Both the position numbers and the translations under genes were made by a program. A stretch of 18,109 bases of DNA. Origin: Ferruginibacter sp. (GTDB lineage Bacteria; Bacteroidota; Bacteroidia; Chitinophagales; Chitinophagaceae). The stretch covers positions 1 to 18,109 of the forward strand of contig JANXOQ010000456.1 in the NCBI GenBank assembly GCA_025357775.1, written 5' to 3'. Shown here piece by piece: positions 8,293 through 14,526 of this stretch. Under the pieces are notes generated by a model that did no database searches, was not told where the DNA came from, and saw only the letters and a list, made by a program, of their open reading frames with translations. Each line of letters begins with the position of its first letter. Positions within the stretch are counted from its first letter, which is position 1.

Positions 8293-9294
8293 ATGTTACA
8301 AACAGCAGAAGATATTCGCTTACTAAATGAAAAAATAGTAGAAGCATCAAGCTTTGTTAGTAGAATAAATAAAGAGCTAAGTAAAGTAATTGTGGGGCAA
8401 CAAACAATGCTAGAACGTTTGCTTATTGGGTTACTAAGTAATGGTCATGTATTATTAGAAGGTGTGCCAGGGCTAGCAAAAACACTGGCCATAAAATCGC
8501 TTGCGCAAACAATACAAGCGCAATATAGTCGTATACAATTTACGCCAGATTTGTTGCCTGCCGATGTGGTAGGTACGATGATATACAACCAAAGCAAAAA
8601 TGAATTTTATGTTCGCAAAGGGCCTATTTTTTCAAATTTTATTTTGGCAGATGAAATAAACCGTGCGCCAGCAAAAGTACAAAGTGCGTTGCTAGAAGCA
8701 ATGCAAGAGCGGCAGGTAACAATTGGCGATACCAGTTATAAATTACAAGAGCCATTTTTGGTATTGGCTACACAAAACCCAATAGAGCAAGAAGGTACTT
8801 ACCCATTGCCCGAAGCACAGGTAGATAGGTTTATGCTTAAAGTAGTAATTGATTACCCTACAAAAGCAGATGAGCAAATGATTATAAGACAAAACACGCA
8901 AGCTATATCCGCTCCCATCATCAATGCTGTAGCATCTACACAAGAAATAATTAATGCTAAAGAGTTAGTGAGGCAAGTGTATGTAGATGAAAAAATTGAA
9001 AATTATATTCTAAATATTGTTTTTGCAACTCGATATCCCGACAAGTATAATCTTGCAAAATTAAAACCTTTAATAAGTTTTGGAGGTTCGCCAAGAGCAA
9101 GTATAAATTTAGCTTTGTCAGCCAAAGCATATGCATTTTTAAACAACAGAGGCTATGTAGTGCCAGATGATGTACGTAATGTTTGCAAAGATATTTTGAG
9201 GCATCGAATAGGACTTACGTATGAAGCTGAGGCGGAAAATATAAATGTAGAAAATATTATAGAAGAGATATTGCGGGTAGTGAGTGTACCGTAA
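8293..9294 (+). CDS. MoxR-family AAA+ ATPase
   Basis: Cytoplasmic AAA+ ATPase of 333 residues. Walker A GVPGLAKT (57-64), Walker B ILADEINRAP (117-126), the MoxR hallmark SALLEAMQERQVTIG (131-145), sensor-1 LATQNPIEQEGTYPLPEAQ (158-176) and the DRFMLKV segment are all intact; the C-terminal lid has GGSPRASINLALSAKA. MoxR ATPases act as chaperone-like partners of von Willebrand A (VWA) proteins, and here the DUF58 and BatA genes follow in the same direction, so they likely form one complex at the membrane. First gene of a four-gene cluster (gaps 46, 2 and 3 bp). The first gap contains a C/G-rich repeat, which could lower read-through into the rest. Confidence 0.95.
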   Translation: MLQTAEDIRLLNEKIVEASSFVSRINKELSKVIVGQQTMLERLLIGLLSNGHVLLEGVPGLAKTLAIKSLAQTIQAQYSRIQFTPDLLPADVVGTMIYNQSKNEFYVRKGPIFSNFILADEINRAPAKVQSALLEAMQERQVTIGDTSYKLQEPFLVLATQNPIEQEGTYPLPEAQVDRFMLKVVIDYPTKADEQMIIRQNTQAISAPIINAVASTQEIINAKELVRQVYVDEKIENYILNIVFATRYPDKYNLAKLKPLISFGGSPRASINLALSAKAYAFLNNRGYVVPDDVRNVCKDILRHRIGLTYEAEAENINVENIIEEILRVVSVP

Positions 9295-9296
9295 AT

Positions 9297-9323
9297 GCCC
9301 CTAAATTCCCCAAGGGGGGATTT
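9297..9323. repeat. Short C/G-rich interspersed repeat, copy B
   Basis: Core CTAAATTCCCCAAGGGGGGA, closely matching copy A at 3323-3349. It fills most of the 46-bp gap between moxR and the DUF58 gene, starting right after the moxR stop. CCCC-AA-GGGG can pair as a small hairpin. Confidence 0.55.
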
Positions 9324-9340
9324 TAAAACCCTTAAAGCCT

Positions 9341-10261
9341 ATGAATTTTTTTAAAAAAATAGAAACTAAAAGTTCTGCTCCTTCGGGGGAAGTGGAGGGT
9401 GCTGCGGGTTTACTAAAAAAAGTTCGTGAACTTGAAATAAAAAGTAAAAAGATAACCACACATTTGTTTACAGGTGAGTACCACTCTGCGTTTAAGGGAA
9501 AAGGTATGAGTTTTAGAGAAGTGAAGGAATATAGCGCTGGTGATGATGTACGGTTTATAGATTGGAATGTAAGCGCACGTTTTAGCACAGCATTTACAAA
9601 AGTATTTGAAGAAGAAAGAGAGCTTACATTAATGTTATTAGTAGATACGAGTACCAGCAATTTATTTGGCACAGTAGGTAAGCGAAAAAAAGATTTAATA
9701 ATAGAAATGGCAGCAGTACTTGCTTTTAGTGCGGTTACAAATAATGATAAAGTAGGGGTAATTTTTTTTAGTAATAAAATAGAAAAATACATCCCACCAA
9801 AAAAAGGAAAGGCACATACGCTTTTTATAGTGAGAGAATTATTAAGTATAAAACCAACCTCTAGCGGAACTGATATAGATATTGCCATAAAATATTTTAA
9901 CAACACCACAAGGCAAAAAAGTATTGCATTTATATTGAGCGATTTTTTAGCAACTGGATATGAAAATGATTTGAAAGTAATTGGCAAAAAGCATGATGTA
10001 ATAGGGCTAAAAGTGTACGACAAAATGGATATGCAATTGCCACAAGTTGGCTTATTGCAAGCAAAAGATGAAGAAACACAGCAAGTAAAATGGATAGATA
10101 CTGATGATGAAATGGTGCGTAATAATTACCAGCAATATTTTTTTGAACAAACAAATATTTGCAAAAAATATTTTACAAAAGCAAGTGCCGAATTACTTCA
10201 TGTAAAAACGGATGATGACTATGTAAAAATTTTACAAGAATTCTTTTTAAAACGAAAATAA
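9341..10261 (+). CDS. DUF58 domain protein (VWA-like), MoxR partner
   Basis: DUF58 protein of 306 residues. Signature: LFTGEYHSAFKGKGMSF (42-58), REVKEYSAGDDVRFIDWNVS (59-78), then KVFEEERELTLMLLVDTSTS (87-106), where DTSTS is a VWA-type metal site DxSxS. Later KSIAFILSDFL ends the Rossmann-like core. No membrane segment is seen. It sits between moxR and batA, the standard arrangement. Function is presumed to be an adaptor for the MoxR ATPase in envelope stress or aerotolerance; direct biochemistry is scarce. Oddity: residues 1-23 exceed the usual compact start (Met followed closely by a LLKKVRELEIK-like helix) and hold a G/C-rich block SSAPSGEVEGAA whose DNA (CTCCTTCGGGGGAAGTGGAG) resembles repeat material. 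The ATG at 9341 is the only early start in frame. Confidence 0.9.
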   Translation: MNFFKKIETKSSAPSGEVEGAAGLLKKVRELEIKSKKITTHLFTGEYHSAFKGKGMSFREVKEYSAGDDVRFIDWNVSARFSTAFTKVFEEERELTLMLLVDTSTSNLFGTVGKRKKDLIIEMAAVLAFSAVTNNDKVGVIFFSNKIEKYIPPKKGKAHTLFIVRELLSIKPTSSGTDIDIAIKYFNNTTRQKSIAFILSDFLATGYENDLKVIGKKHDVIGLKVYDKMDMQLPQVGLLQAKDEETQQVKWIDTDDEMVRNNYQQYFFEQTNICKKYFTKASAELLHVKTDDDYVKILQEFFLKRK

Positions 10262-10263
10262 CA

Positions 10264-11166
10264 TTGACAAGAATATCAATATATCGTATTGTTTTGTTGG
10301 GGGCTTTTTTATTATTTATAGAAAATAGTTTTGGGCAAGCCTTAAAAGTATTGGTAAATAAAAAAGACATTTTAATAGGTGAGCAAGTTTTAATGGAATT
10401 TTATGTACAACACAATAAAGGAGACGAAGTACAAATAACTATACCAGATTCTATTCCTCATTTTGATATCATAGAAAAAAAGAGTAAGGATACTTTGCTT
10501 GAAAATGGTATTGATGTAATACAACAAAAAATTATTTTTACTAGTTTTGATTCTGGCAAATGGGTTTTTCCGCCAATAAATTATAGCGTAAATAAAGTAG
10601 ACGGTATTACAGAAAATATAGAAGTAAATGTAAACTATATTCCAATGGATATTGCCGCAGCGGCAAGAGACATAAAAACAGTATTAGAAGTAAATTATTT
10701 TAATTGGATGTGGGTGTGGATAGGGCTTGTTGTATTATTTATTTTAATAGTTAGTTTTTTAATTTATAAATACTTAAAGAAAAAGAAAGTAACTACCAAC
10801 GTTTATGAAAAAGAAAATGCATTTGCTTTAGCTATAGTAGCATTACAAAAATTACAAAATGAAAACAACGAAAATACAATGCCTGTTAAGGAATATCATT
10901 CAAAACTAGGGGTTATATTTAAAGATTATTGTGGTAAAGTAGCTATGCAAAACTTTTTTCATCTTACCACAGCAGAGGTATTAAAAAAACTAAAAGTATA
11001 TGAAATAAATATACAAACATCCACAGAAGCTACTGAGGCTTTGCAAACTGGTGATGCTACAAAATTTGCTAAGTACCACCCTACATTTATAGAGAATGAA
11101 GCGGCACTTAATTTTATAAAAAATACGATTACAGAGATAGAAAAATCACGTACTAAAAATATATAA
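10264..11166 (+). CDS. BatD/DUF4381-like membrane protein in the MoxR-Bat cluster
   Basis: Bitopic membrane protein of 300 residues. Residues 1-24 are a signal peptide (cleavage likely before Gln25), 25-145 an extracytoplasmic beta-rich domain with an Ig-like pattern (LIGEQVLMEFYVQ, SFDSGKWVFPPINYSV), 148-170 a transmembrane helix (WMWVWIGLVVLFILIVSFLI), and 171-300 a cytoplasmic helical domain with EYHSKLGVIFKDYCG and HLTTAEVLKKL. This plan matches small BatD-like/DUF4381 proteins found between DUF58 and BatA genes. The start is TTG, two bases after the DUF58 stop; the next ATG would remove the signal peptide, so TTG is preferred. Tight spacing suggests coupled translation. Exact role is unknown; family placement is by architecture and position. 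Confidence 0.75.
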   Translation: MTRISIYRIVLLGAFLLFIENSFGQALKVLVNKKDILIGEQVLMEFYVQHNKGDEVQITIPDSIPHFDIIEKKSKDTLLENGIDVIQQKIIFTSFDSGKWVFPPINYSVNKVDGITENIEVNVNYIPMDIAAAARDIKTVLEVNYFNWMWVWIGLVVLFILIVSFLIYKYLKKKKVTTNVYEKENAFALAIVALQKLQNENNENTMPVKEYHSKLGVIFKDYCGKVAMQNFFHLTTAEVLKKLKVYEINIQTSTEATEALQTGDATKFAKYHPTFIENEAALNFIKNTITEIEKSRTKNI

Positions 11167-11169
11167 ATT

Positions 11170-12171
11170 TTGCTTTTCGATTATTTTTCAAATATTGAAT
11201 TTTCTGAACCAGTATTTTTTGCATTACTATTAATATTGCCATTGCTTATAATTTGGTATATAAAAACTAATAGTAAAATATCAGCTTCTATTGGTTTTTC
11301 AAGCTTAATTGCCAAAGGGCTTGGCTCATGGAAAGTATATTTTAGACATTTGCCATTTATTTGTAGGATGCTAAGCATTGGTTTTATAATTATAGCAATT
11401 GCTAACCCACAAACAAAAAATGAAGAGCAAAATAGTGAAGGTGCGGGTATAGATATAATGCTTGCTATAGATGTAAGTGGCAGCATGACCGCACAAGATC
11501 TTTTACCCAATAGATTAGAAGCTGCAAAAAAAGTAGCCATTGATTTTGTAGATAAAAGAAAAACGGACAGGATGGGTATAGTAGTTTTTTCTGGCGAAAG
11601 TTTTACGCAATGCCCACTTACTACCGACCATAACGTATTGATAGCAGCCATACAAAATATAAGAAGTGGAATACTAGCTGATGGCACTGCAATTGGTGAT
11701 GGGCTGGGCACTGCAGTAGATAGATTAAGAACCAGTAAAATAAAATCTAAAATAATAGTACTACTTACCGATGGTGAAAACAATGGTGGATTGGTAGACC
11801 CAAAAACAGCGAAAGAAATAGCAAAATCTTTTAATATAAAAGTTTATACCATTGGTGTAGGTACAGATGGCGAGGCAACGATACCTACGCAAGGCTTGCT
11901 GGGTGTAGAAATGCAAAAAATAAAAGTAAGTATAGATGAAAAACTGCTTACAGAAATAGCCAACGAAACTGGTGGAAAATATTTTAGAGCAAAAGACAAT
12001 GAAGGACTTACAGGTATTTATGAAACAATAGATAAACTAGAAAAATCAAAAGTAGACGTTATAACAACTACTAAATTTACTCAAAAATTTTTACCGCTTG
12101 CATTAGCAGCTGCATTTTTTTTATTATTGGAGATATTATTGCGTTATTTGGTTTTTAGAAAATTTCCGTAA
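11170..12171 (+). CDS. batA: BatA-like VWA-domain membrane protein
   Basis: Membrane-anchored von Willebrand A protein of 333 residues. Helices at about 14-32 and 65-80 and a C-terminal helix (308-326) flank a VWA domain. Its metal site (MIDAS) is complete: DVSGS (Asp101, Ser103, Ser105), Thr173 in ADGTAIGDGLGTA and Asp201 in LLTDGENN. This is the BatA (Bacteroides aerotolerance) layout. The start is a TTG three bases after the upstream stop; no ATG exists before the VWA core, so the first membrane helix requires TTG. In many Bacteroidota batB, batC (TPR) and batD follow directly. Here the cluster ends and a repeat element starts 39 bp downstream, so the rest of the set is absent or elsewhere. 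Confidence 0.9.
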   Translation: MLFDYFSNIEFSEPVFFALLLILPLLIIWYIKTNSKISASIGFSSLIAKGLGSWKVYFRHLPFICRMLSIGFIIIAIANPQTKNEEQNSEGAGIDIMLAIDVSGSMTAQDLLPNRLEAAKKVAIDFVDKRKTDRMGIVVFSGESFTQCPLTTDHNVLIAAIQNIRSGILADGTAIGDGLGTAVDRLRTSKIKSKIIVLLTDGENNGGLVDPKTAKEIAKSFNIKVYTIGVGTDGEATIPTQGLLGVEMQKIKVSIDEKLLTEIANETGGKYFRAKDNEGLTGIYETIDKLEKSKVDVITTTKFTQKFLPLALAAAFFLLLEILLRYLVFRKFP

Positions 12172-12209
12172 CATAGAAATATACTAAACTGGCTTGCTTT
12201 AAGAAATAT

Positions 12210-12292
12210 CCTGCCTTCGTTGGTGTGCCACCATACTCACACATGAGCGCCGAGGCTTGGTCTTCGACCAACCAACCCTGCATAATTGAGCA
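12210..12292 (-). repeat. Two-hairpin REP-like repeat, copy 1
   Basis: About 83 bp. Hairpin 1 at 12254-12273 (minus strand GGTTGGTCGAAGACCAAGCC) and hairpin 2 at 12221-12233 (TGGTG-GCA-CACCA). Same orientation as copy 3 (14367-14448), inverted relative to copy 2 (12707-12775). Copies 1 and 3 also share an extra outer block (TGCT-AATT-TGC-GGGT). It supplies the last 18 or so codons of the truncated transposase and lies 39 bp past batA. Confidence 0.85.
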
Positions 12293-12677
12293 GCGGATGT
12301 AATAATTCAATATTTAATGAATCTCTTTGCCAAAAATTATACTGCCTATCTATTGCATTTACTGAGTAGGCACTTAATTTATCATCTTTTTCTAATTGTT
12401 TTTTAAATTCTTTTGAAGTACGCTTTATAAAACTATTTTGTATTTTTTTTATGCTGTTGTTGTTCTTTGATTGCCAAATAATGTGAATGTGGTTACTCAT
12501 AATAACAAAACTATTTACAATAACTTTTTCCTCGTTTACTAAAAACTTAAGTGAATTTACAATGATAATTTTGTATATCTCTTCTTTTAATAAATGTTTC
12601 CATTCTTGTATAGTAGCCGTAAAAAATTGTGGACATTCTGTTGCATATTGTTGTTTCATTTGTTGAAAATAAAACAT
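12237..12677 (-). pseudogene. RAYT-like HUH transposase, C-terminus replaced by repeat sequence
   Basis: Frame of 146 codons related to Y1/REP-associated tyrosine transposases, which cut single-stranded DNA at hairpin repeats. Visible family marks: IVNSFVIMSNHIHIIWQ, with the metal-binding His63-x-His65 pair, and FWQRDS (115-120). In intact relatives this is followed by a helix with YIxYNPVKAG carrying the catalytic tyrosine. Here the sequence after ELLHP (about residue 128) changes to LLNYAGLVGRRPSLGAHV, which is simply translation of REP-like copy 1. The tyrosine motif is therefore missing and the product should be unable to cut DNA. A matching C-terminal piece lies at 14527-14682. The start ATG at 12677 is usable; Met7 is an alternative. 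It is convergent with batA. Confidence 0.8.
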
Positions 12678-12706
12678 TTTATTTGTAGTTAATGGCTTTA
12701 CAAAGT

Positions 12707-12775
12707 GGAATCGGCTGGTCGAAGACCAAGCCTCGGAGTGAGATAGTTATTGAGGTGGCACACCAACCGAGGTGG
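12707..12775 (+). repeat. Two-hairpin REP-like repeat, copy 2
   Basis: Hairpin 1 at 12713-12732 (GGCTGGTCGAAGACCAAGCC, one bulged A) and hairpin 2 at 12754-12764 (GGTG-GCA-CACC). The middle part (GTGAGATAGTTATTGAG) differs from copies 1 and 3, so only the hairpins and edges are conserved, and CCTCGG at 12731 pairs with CCGAGG at 12767 to form a longer stem-loop. It lies 30 bp upstream of the transposase start. Confidence 0.8.
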
Positions 12776-12812
12776 ACACCAAATTTGCTAATAAAAGTAT
12801 ATTAGTTTATTT

Positions 12813-12979
12813 TTAAAAAGCCCCTCTACTCAATTGCTTACTTAATAAATACGACTCATTTCTTAGTAAAACTGAAGGCCTAAATTTACATACCCAAAAA
12901 TTAAGCTCTACTACTTTGCTTGTAGCATCTGAGGGAGATTTTCTTAGTTCATCAAAATTAATGCATAAGTATTTTTTTT
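12813..12979 (-). other. Shifted-frame extension of the hypothetical gene (probable -1 frameshift product)
   Basis: Starting exactly at an A8 run (T8 at 12972-12979 on the plus strand), the -1 frame stays open for about 53 codons to a TAA at 12813. It reads protein-like: KYLCINFDELRKSPSDATSK, then VVELNFWVCKFRPSVLLRNE and SYLLSKQLSRGAF. In this frame a stop lies immediately before the run, so the extension makes sense only as a continuation of the 12944-13750 gene. Confidence 0.5.
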
Positions 12980-13750
12980 ACCAAAAAAATAATTGAAAAT
13001 TGTGCAATATTCTGTTATGTTTTTTCCGTATATACTTACACCTTTTCTAATTGCCTCCTCATTTTCAGATTCATTCTCAAAAATAATTTTATTTGCAAAT
13101 GAATAAATGCCAGCTCCCCACCCACTATAAGAGTATTCTTCATATTTAAGTTGAGGAATATCATAATGCATTGGATCGTAGTGTAATGCTAATGGTGGCT
13201 TTTGGTTTGGAAATGCATAATGATTATCTTGAAGTATTTCAAAATAATAGTGGTCAGAACCAAAATCACTACTTCTCATACGTTTATAGCCAGATTTTAT
13301 TATCAATCCAAAATAGTTTTTTAAATTATTCTTCTTGGAAAGCTCACGAAATGTATTCTCGGCCTCGTTGTAATCACTAAATCTCAATTCTCTATTAAAT
13401 TGCCATTCATCAATGAACTTTAAATAGCTTTTTATATCTAATAAACCTATTGAGTCTAATTCTATAGTTAATTCTTGAATTGTATTGTTTTCTAAATTAA
13501 TTTTTTTATCATTAAATAAGTCTGTATTTAAAGCAAAATATGATTTCTCACAGCCCTTAGATGAGGTAATAAATCTCATGCTTTCATATTTATCAAATCT
13601 ATTCAAAAGAGGTTTTTTAGACTCTTTTATTATTGAAAGACTTGAATCATAGGTTTCCCCTGAACCTTTTAAATGAAATGAAATCGCAGTAACATCCTTG
13701 GTTAGTTTGAATCTATTTATTATTGACAGTAAAATATTTAGATTTTTCAT
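12944..13750 (-). CDS. Hypothetical protein, unknown family, possibly frameshifted at its 3' end
   Basis: I do not recognise this 268-residue protein. It has no signal peptide or membrane helix and is charged and aromatic-rich, suggesting a soluble cytoplasmic protein. Features: a possible short alpha/beta N-terminus (KDVTAISFHLKGSGETYDSS), a central KSYLKFIDEWQFNRELRFSD, and a C-terminal half rich in Tyr/His/Trp (SDHYYFEILQDNHYAFPNQK; YSYSGWGAGIYSFANKIIF). Near its end, at GKK, the gene crosses an A8 run. In the -1 frame it would continue about 53 codons to 12813, giving roughly 313 residues. It has its own promoter-like boxes and stands alone between REP-like copies 2 and 3, which are inverted relative to each other, so it may be cargo of that island. 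Real coding is likely; function is open. Confidence 0.65.
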   Translation of the reverse strand: MKNLNILLSIINRFKLTKDVTAISFHLKGSGETYDSSLSIIKESKKPLLNRFDKYESMRFITSSKGCEKSYFALNTDLFNDKKINLENNTIQELTIELDSIGLLDIKSYLKFIDEWQFNRELRFSDYNEAENTFRELSKKNNLKNYFGLIIKSGYKRMRSSDFGSDHYYFEILQDNHYAFPNQKPPLALHYDPMHYDIPQLKYEEYSYSGWGAGIYSFANKIIFENESENEEAIRKGVSIYGKNITEYCTIFNYFFGKKNTYALILMN

Positions 13751-13754
13751 AGGT

Positions 13755-13782
13755 CAAATATTAGAATAGGAAATTATCACAA
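13755..13782 (-). promoter_or_regulatory. Candidate promoter of the hypothetical gene
   Basis: On the minus strand TTG (13780-13782), a 17-bp spacer, then AATATTTG (13755-13762), one mismatch from TAnnTTTG. The ATG is only 4 bp downstream, so transcription would begin at or next to the start codon. Confidence 0.4.
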
Positions 13783-14366
13783 GATAAAATTTCAAACTGA
13801 AAAATATAAAAAAATAAATTAATCAATTTTTTGTTAACTAAATGCCTTGTCATCTTTTAATCTTTTAATTTTTGAAAATCCGCCAATTACTTTTCAGAAG
13901 TTCCGAGTCTCATTTTGAATCCCCACTAAACATTCGCTACTATTTCTATCATACTAAAAGATAGTAAAGTTTCTATGCACATTATAGCCCTTATAAAAGT
14001 GAAAATAGGTTGTATAGTTAGCTGCCGCCTCGTTTCGTGTTTTCAAGTAACTATGTATTCTTATAACTATTATTAAAATTAATAACGAATAGAAATAGCC
14101 TTTGCAAGTTTAGCTCTAATTCTTTTAGGTATTCTGTTACTAAATGGCTTAGTAAGTTAAAAGTTTAAAAATTCAGTAAATTTCACTTCATCAAGGTTTT
14201 CAAATATTTCTATGCCAAGCGATTTTGTATCTTTAACATTTGAGAATAATAAATCATAAAGAGTGTCCATTTTTTATTTATTTTTTAGTAGCGTTTTTCA
14301 AATCGTTTCTTATCTCCGCCTTGATTCGTGTCTCACGAACCATATTTTTTATACCAGTAGGTTTCA
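13783..14366. other. Gene-poor stretch of the island with repeat fragments
   Basis: No full gene. It holds an imperfect direct repeat (CCGCCTCGTTTCGTGT at 14025-14040 and CCGCCTTGATTCGTGT at 14316-14331, 14 of 16 identical). The second copy is part of a perfect hairpin TTCGTG-TCT-CACGAA (14325-14339). Two short minus-strand reading frames (listed separately) lie at 14079-14270 and 14278-14400. 13783-14020 is AT-rich with nothing I recognise. Confidence 0.5.
14079..14270 (-). pseudogene. Short decayed reading frame, one internal stop
   Basis: ATG at 14270 opens a 37-codon frame (MDTLYDLLFSNVKDTKSLGI, then EIFENLDEVKFTEFLNF). After a TAA at 14157-14159 the same frame continues LTKPFSNRIPKRIRAKLAKA and ISIRY to a second stop at 14079. 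The composition looks protein-like on both sides of the stop, so this may be the remnant of a small gene or the 37-residue protein may be real. No family recognised. Confidence 0.3.
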
Positions 14367-14400
14367 CCGCCTTCGTTGCTGTGCCACCATACTCACACAT
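14278..14400 (-). other. Small open frame starting inside REP-like copy 3
   Basis: A 40-codon frame whose ATG and first 11 or so codons (MCEYGGTATKA) lie in the repeat, followed by a basic stretch VKPTGIKNMVRETRIKAEIR and NDLKNATKK. Its stop is 7 bp before the ATG of the 14270 frame. Copy 1 carries the same ATG and frame (MCEYGGTPTKA). It could be chance; no family recognised. Confidence 0.25.
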
Positions 14401-14448
14401 GAACGCTGAGGCTTGGTCATCGACCAGCCGACCCAGCACAATTTAGCA
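14367..14448 (-). repeat. Two-hairpin REP-like repeat, copy 3
   Basis: Hairpin 1 at 14410-14429 (minus strand GGCTGGTCGATGACCAAGCC; loop differs by one base) and hairpin 2 at 14377-14389, weakened by a C-to-G change (TGGTG-GCA-CAGCA). It has the same orientation as copy 1 and follows the C-terminal transposase fragment by 78 bp, the place expected for a 3' flanking repeat. Confidence 0.85.
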
Positions 14449-14526
14449 CTTGCCCTTGTGTCTGCATATCTTGCTACTTTTCCAGTTTTAACTATACTGT
14501 CAACCATACGTAATGAATCAAAAATC

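Larger units (their letters stand above)
12210..12775. mobile_element. RAYT-like transposase unit flanked by inverted REP-like repeats
   Basis: A HUH-transposase gene bracketed by two copies of a hairpin repeat in inverted orientation, with the GGYTGGTC end of each facing the gene. This is the organisation known for REP-associated tyrosine transposases (RAYTs), which use flanking REP hairpins as recognition sites. No target-site duplication is evident by eye, as expected for HUH elements. The enzyme is C-terminally truncated, so this copy is probably inactive. Confidence 0.7.

Noticed and set aside
9301..10023. 240-codon open frame on the minus strand
   Set aside because: It lies fully antisense to the DUF58 gene, whose family motifs are clear; its translation is low-complexity Ser/Leu/Phe-rich without recognisable domains.
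11181..11783. 200-codon open frame on the minus strand
   Set aside because: Antisense to batA with its intact MIDAS residues; no domain seen.
12788..12805. Inverted repeat CTAATA-AAAGTA-TATTAG followed by a T-rich run
   Set aside because: The stem is only 6 bp and nearly all A/T; such pairs are expected by chance in this DNA and no plus-strand gene ends here.
12210..14448. CRISPR-like array
   Set aside because: Only three copies, mixed orientation, long and uneven spacing, and no cas genes; they are hairpin repeats of the REP type.
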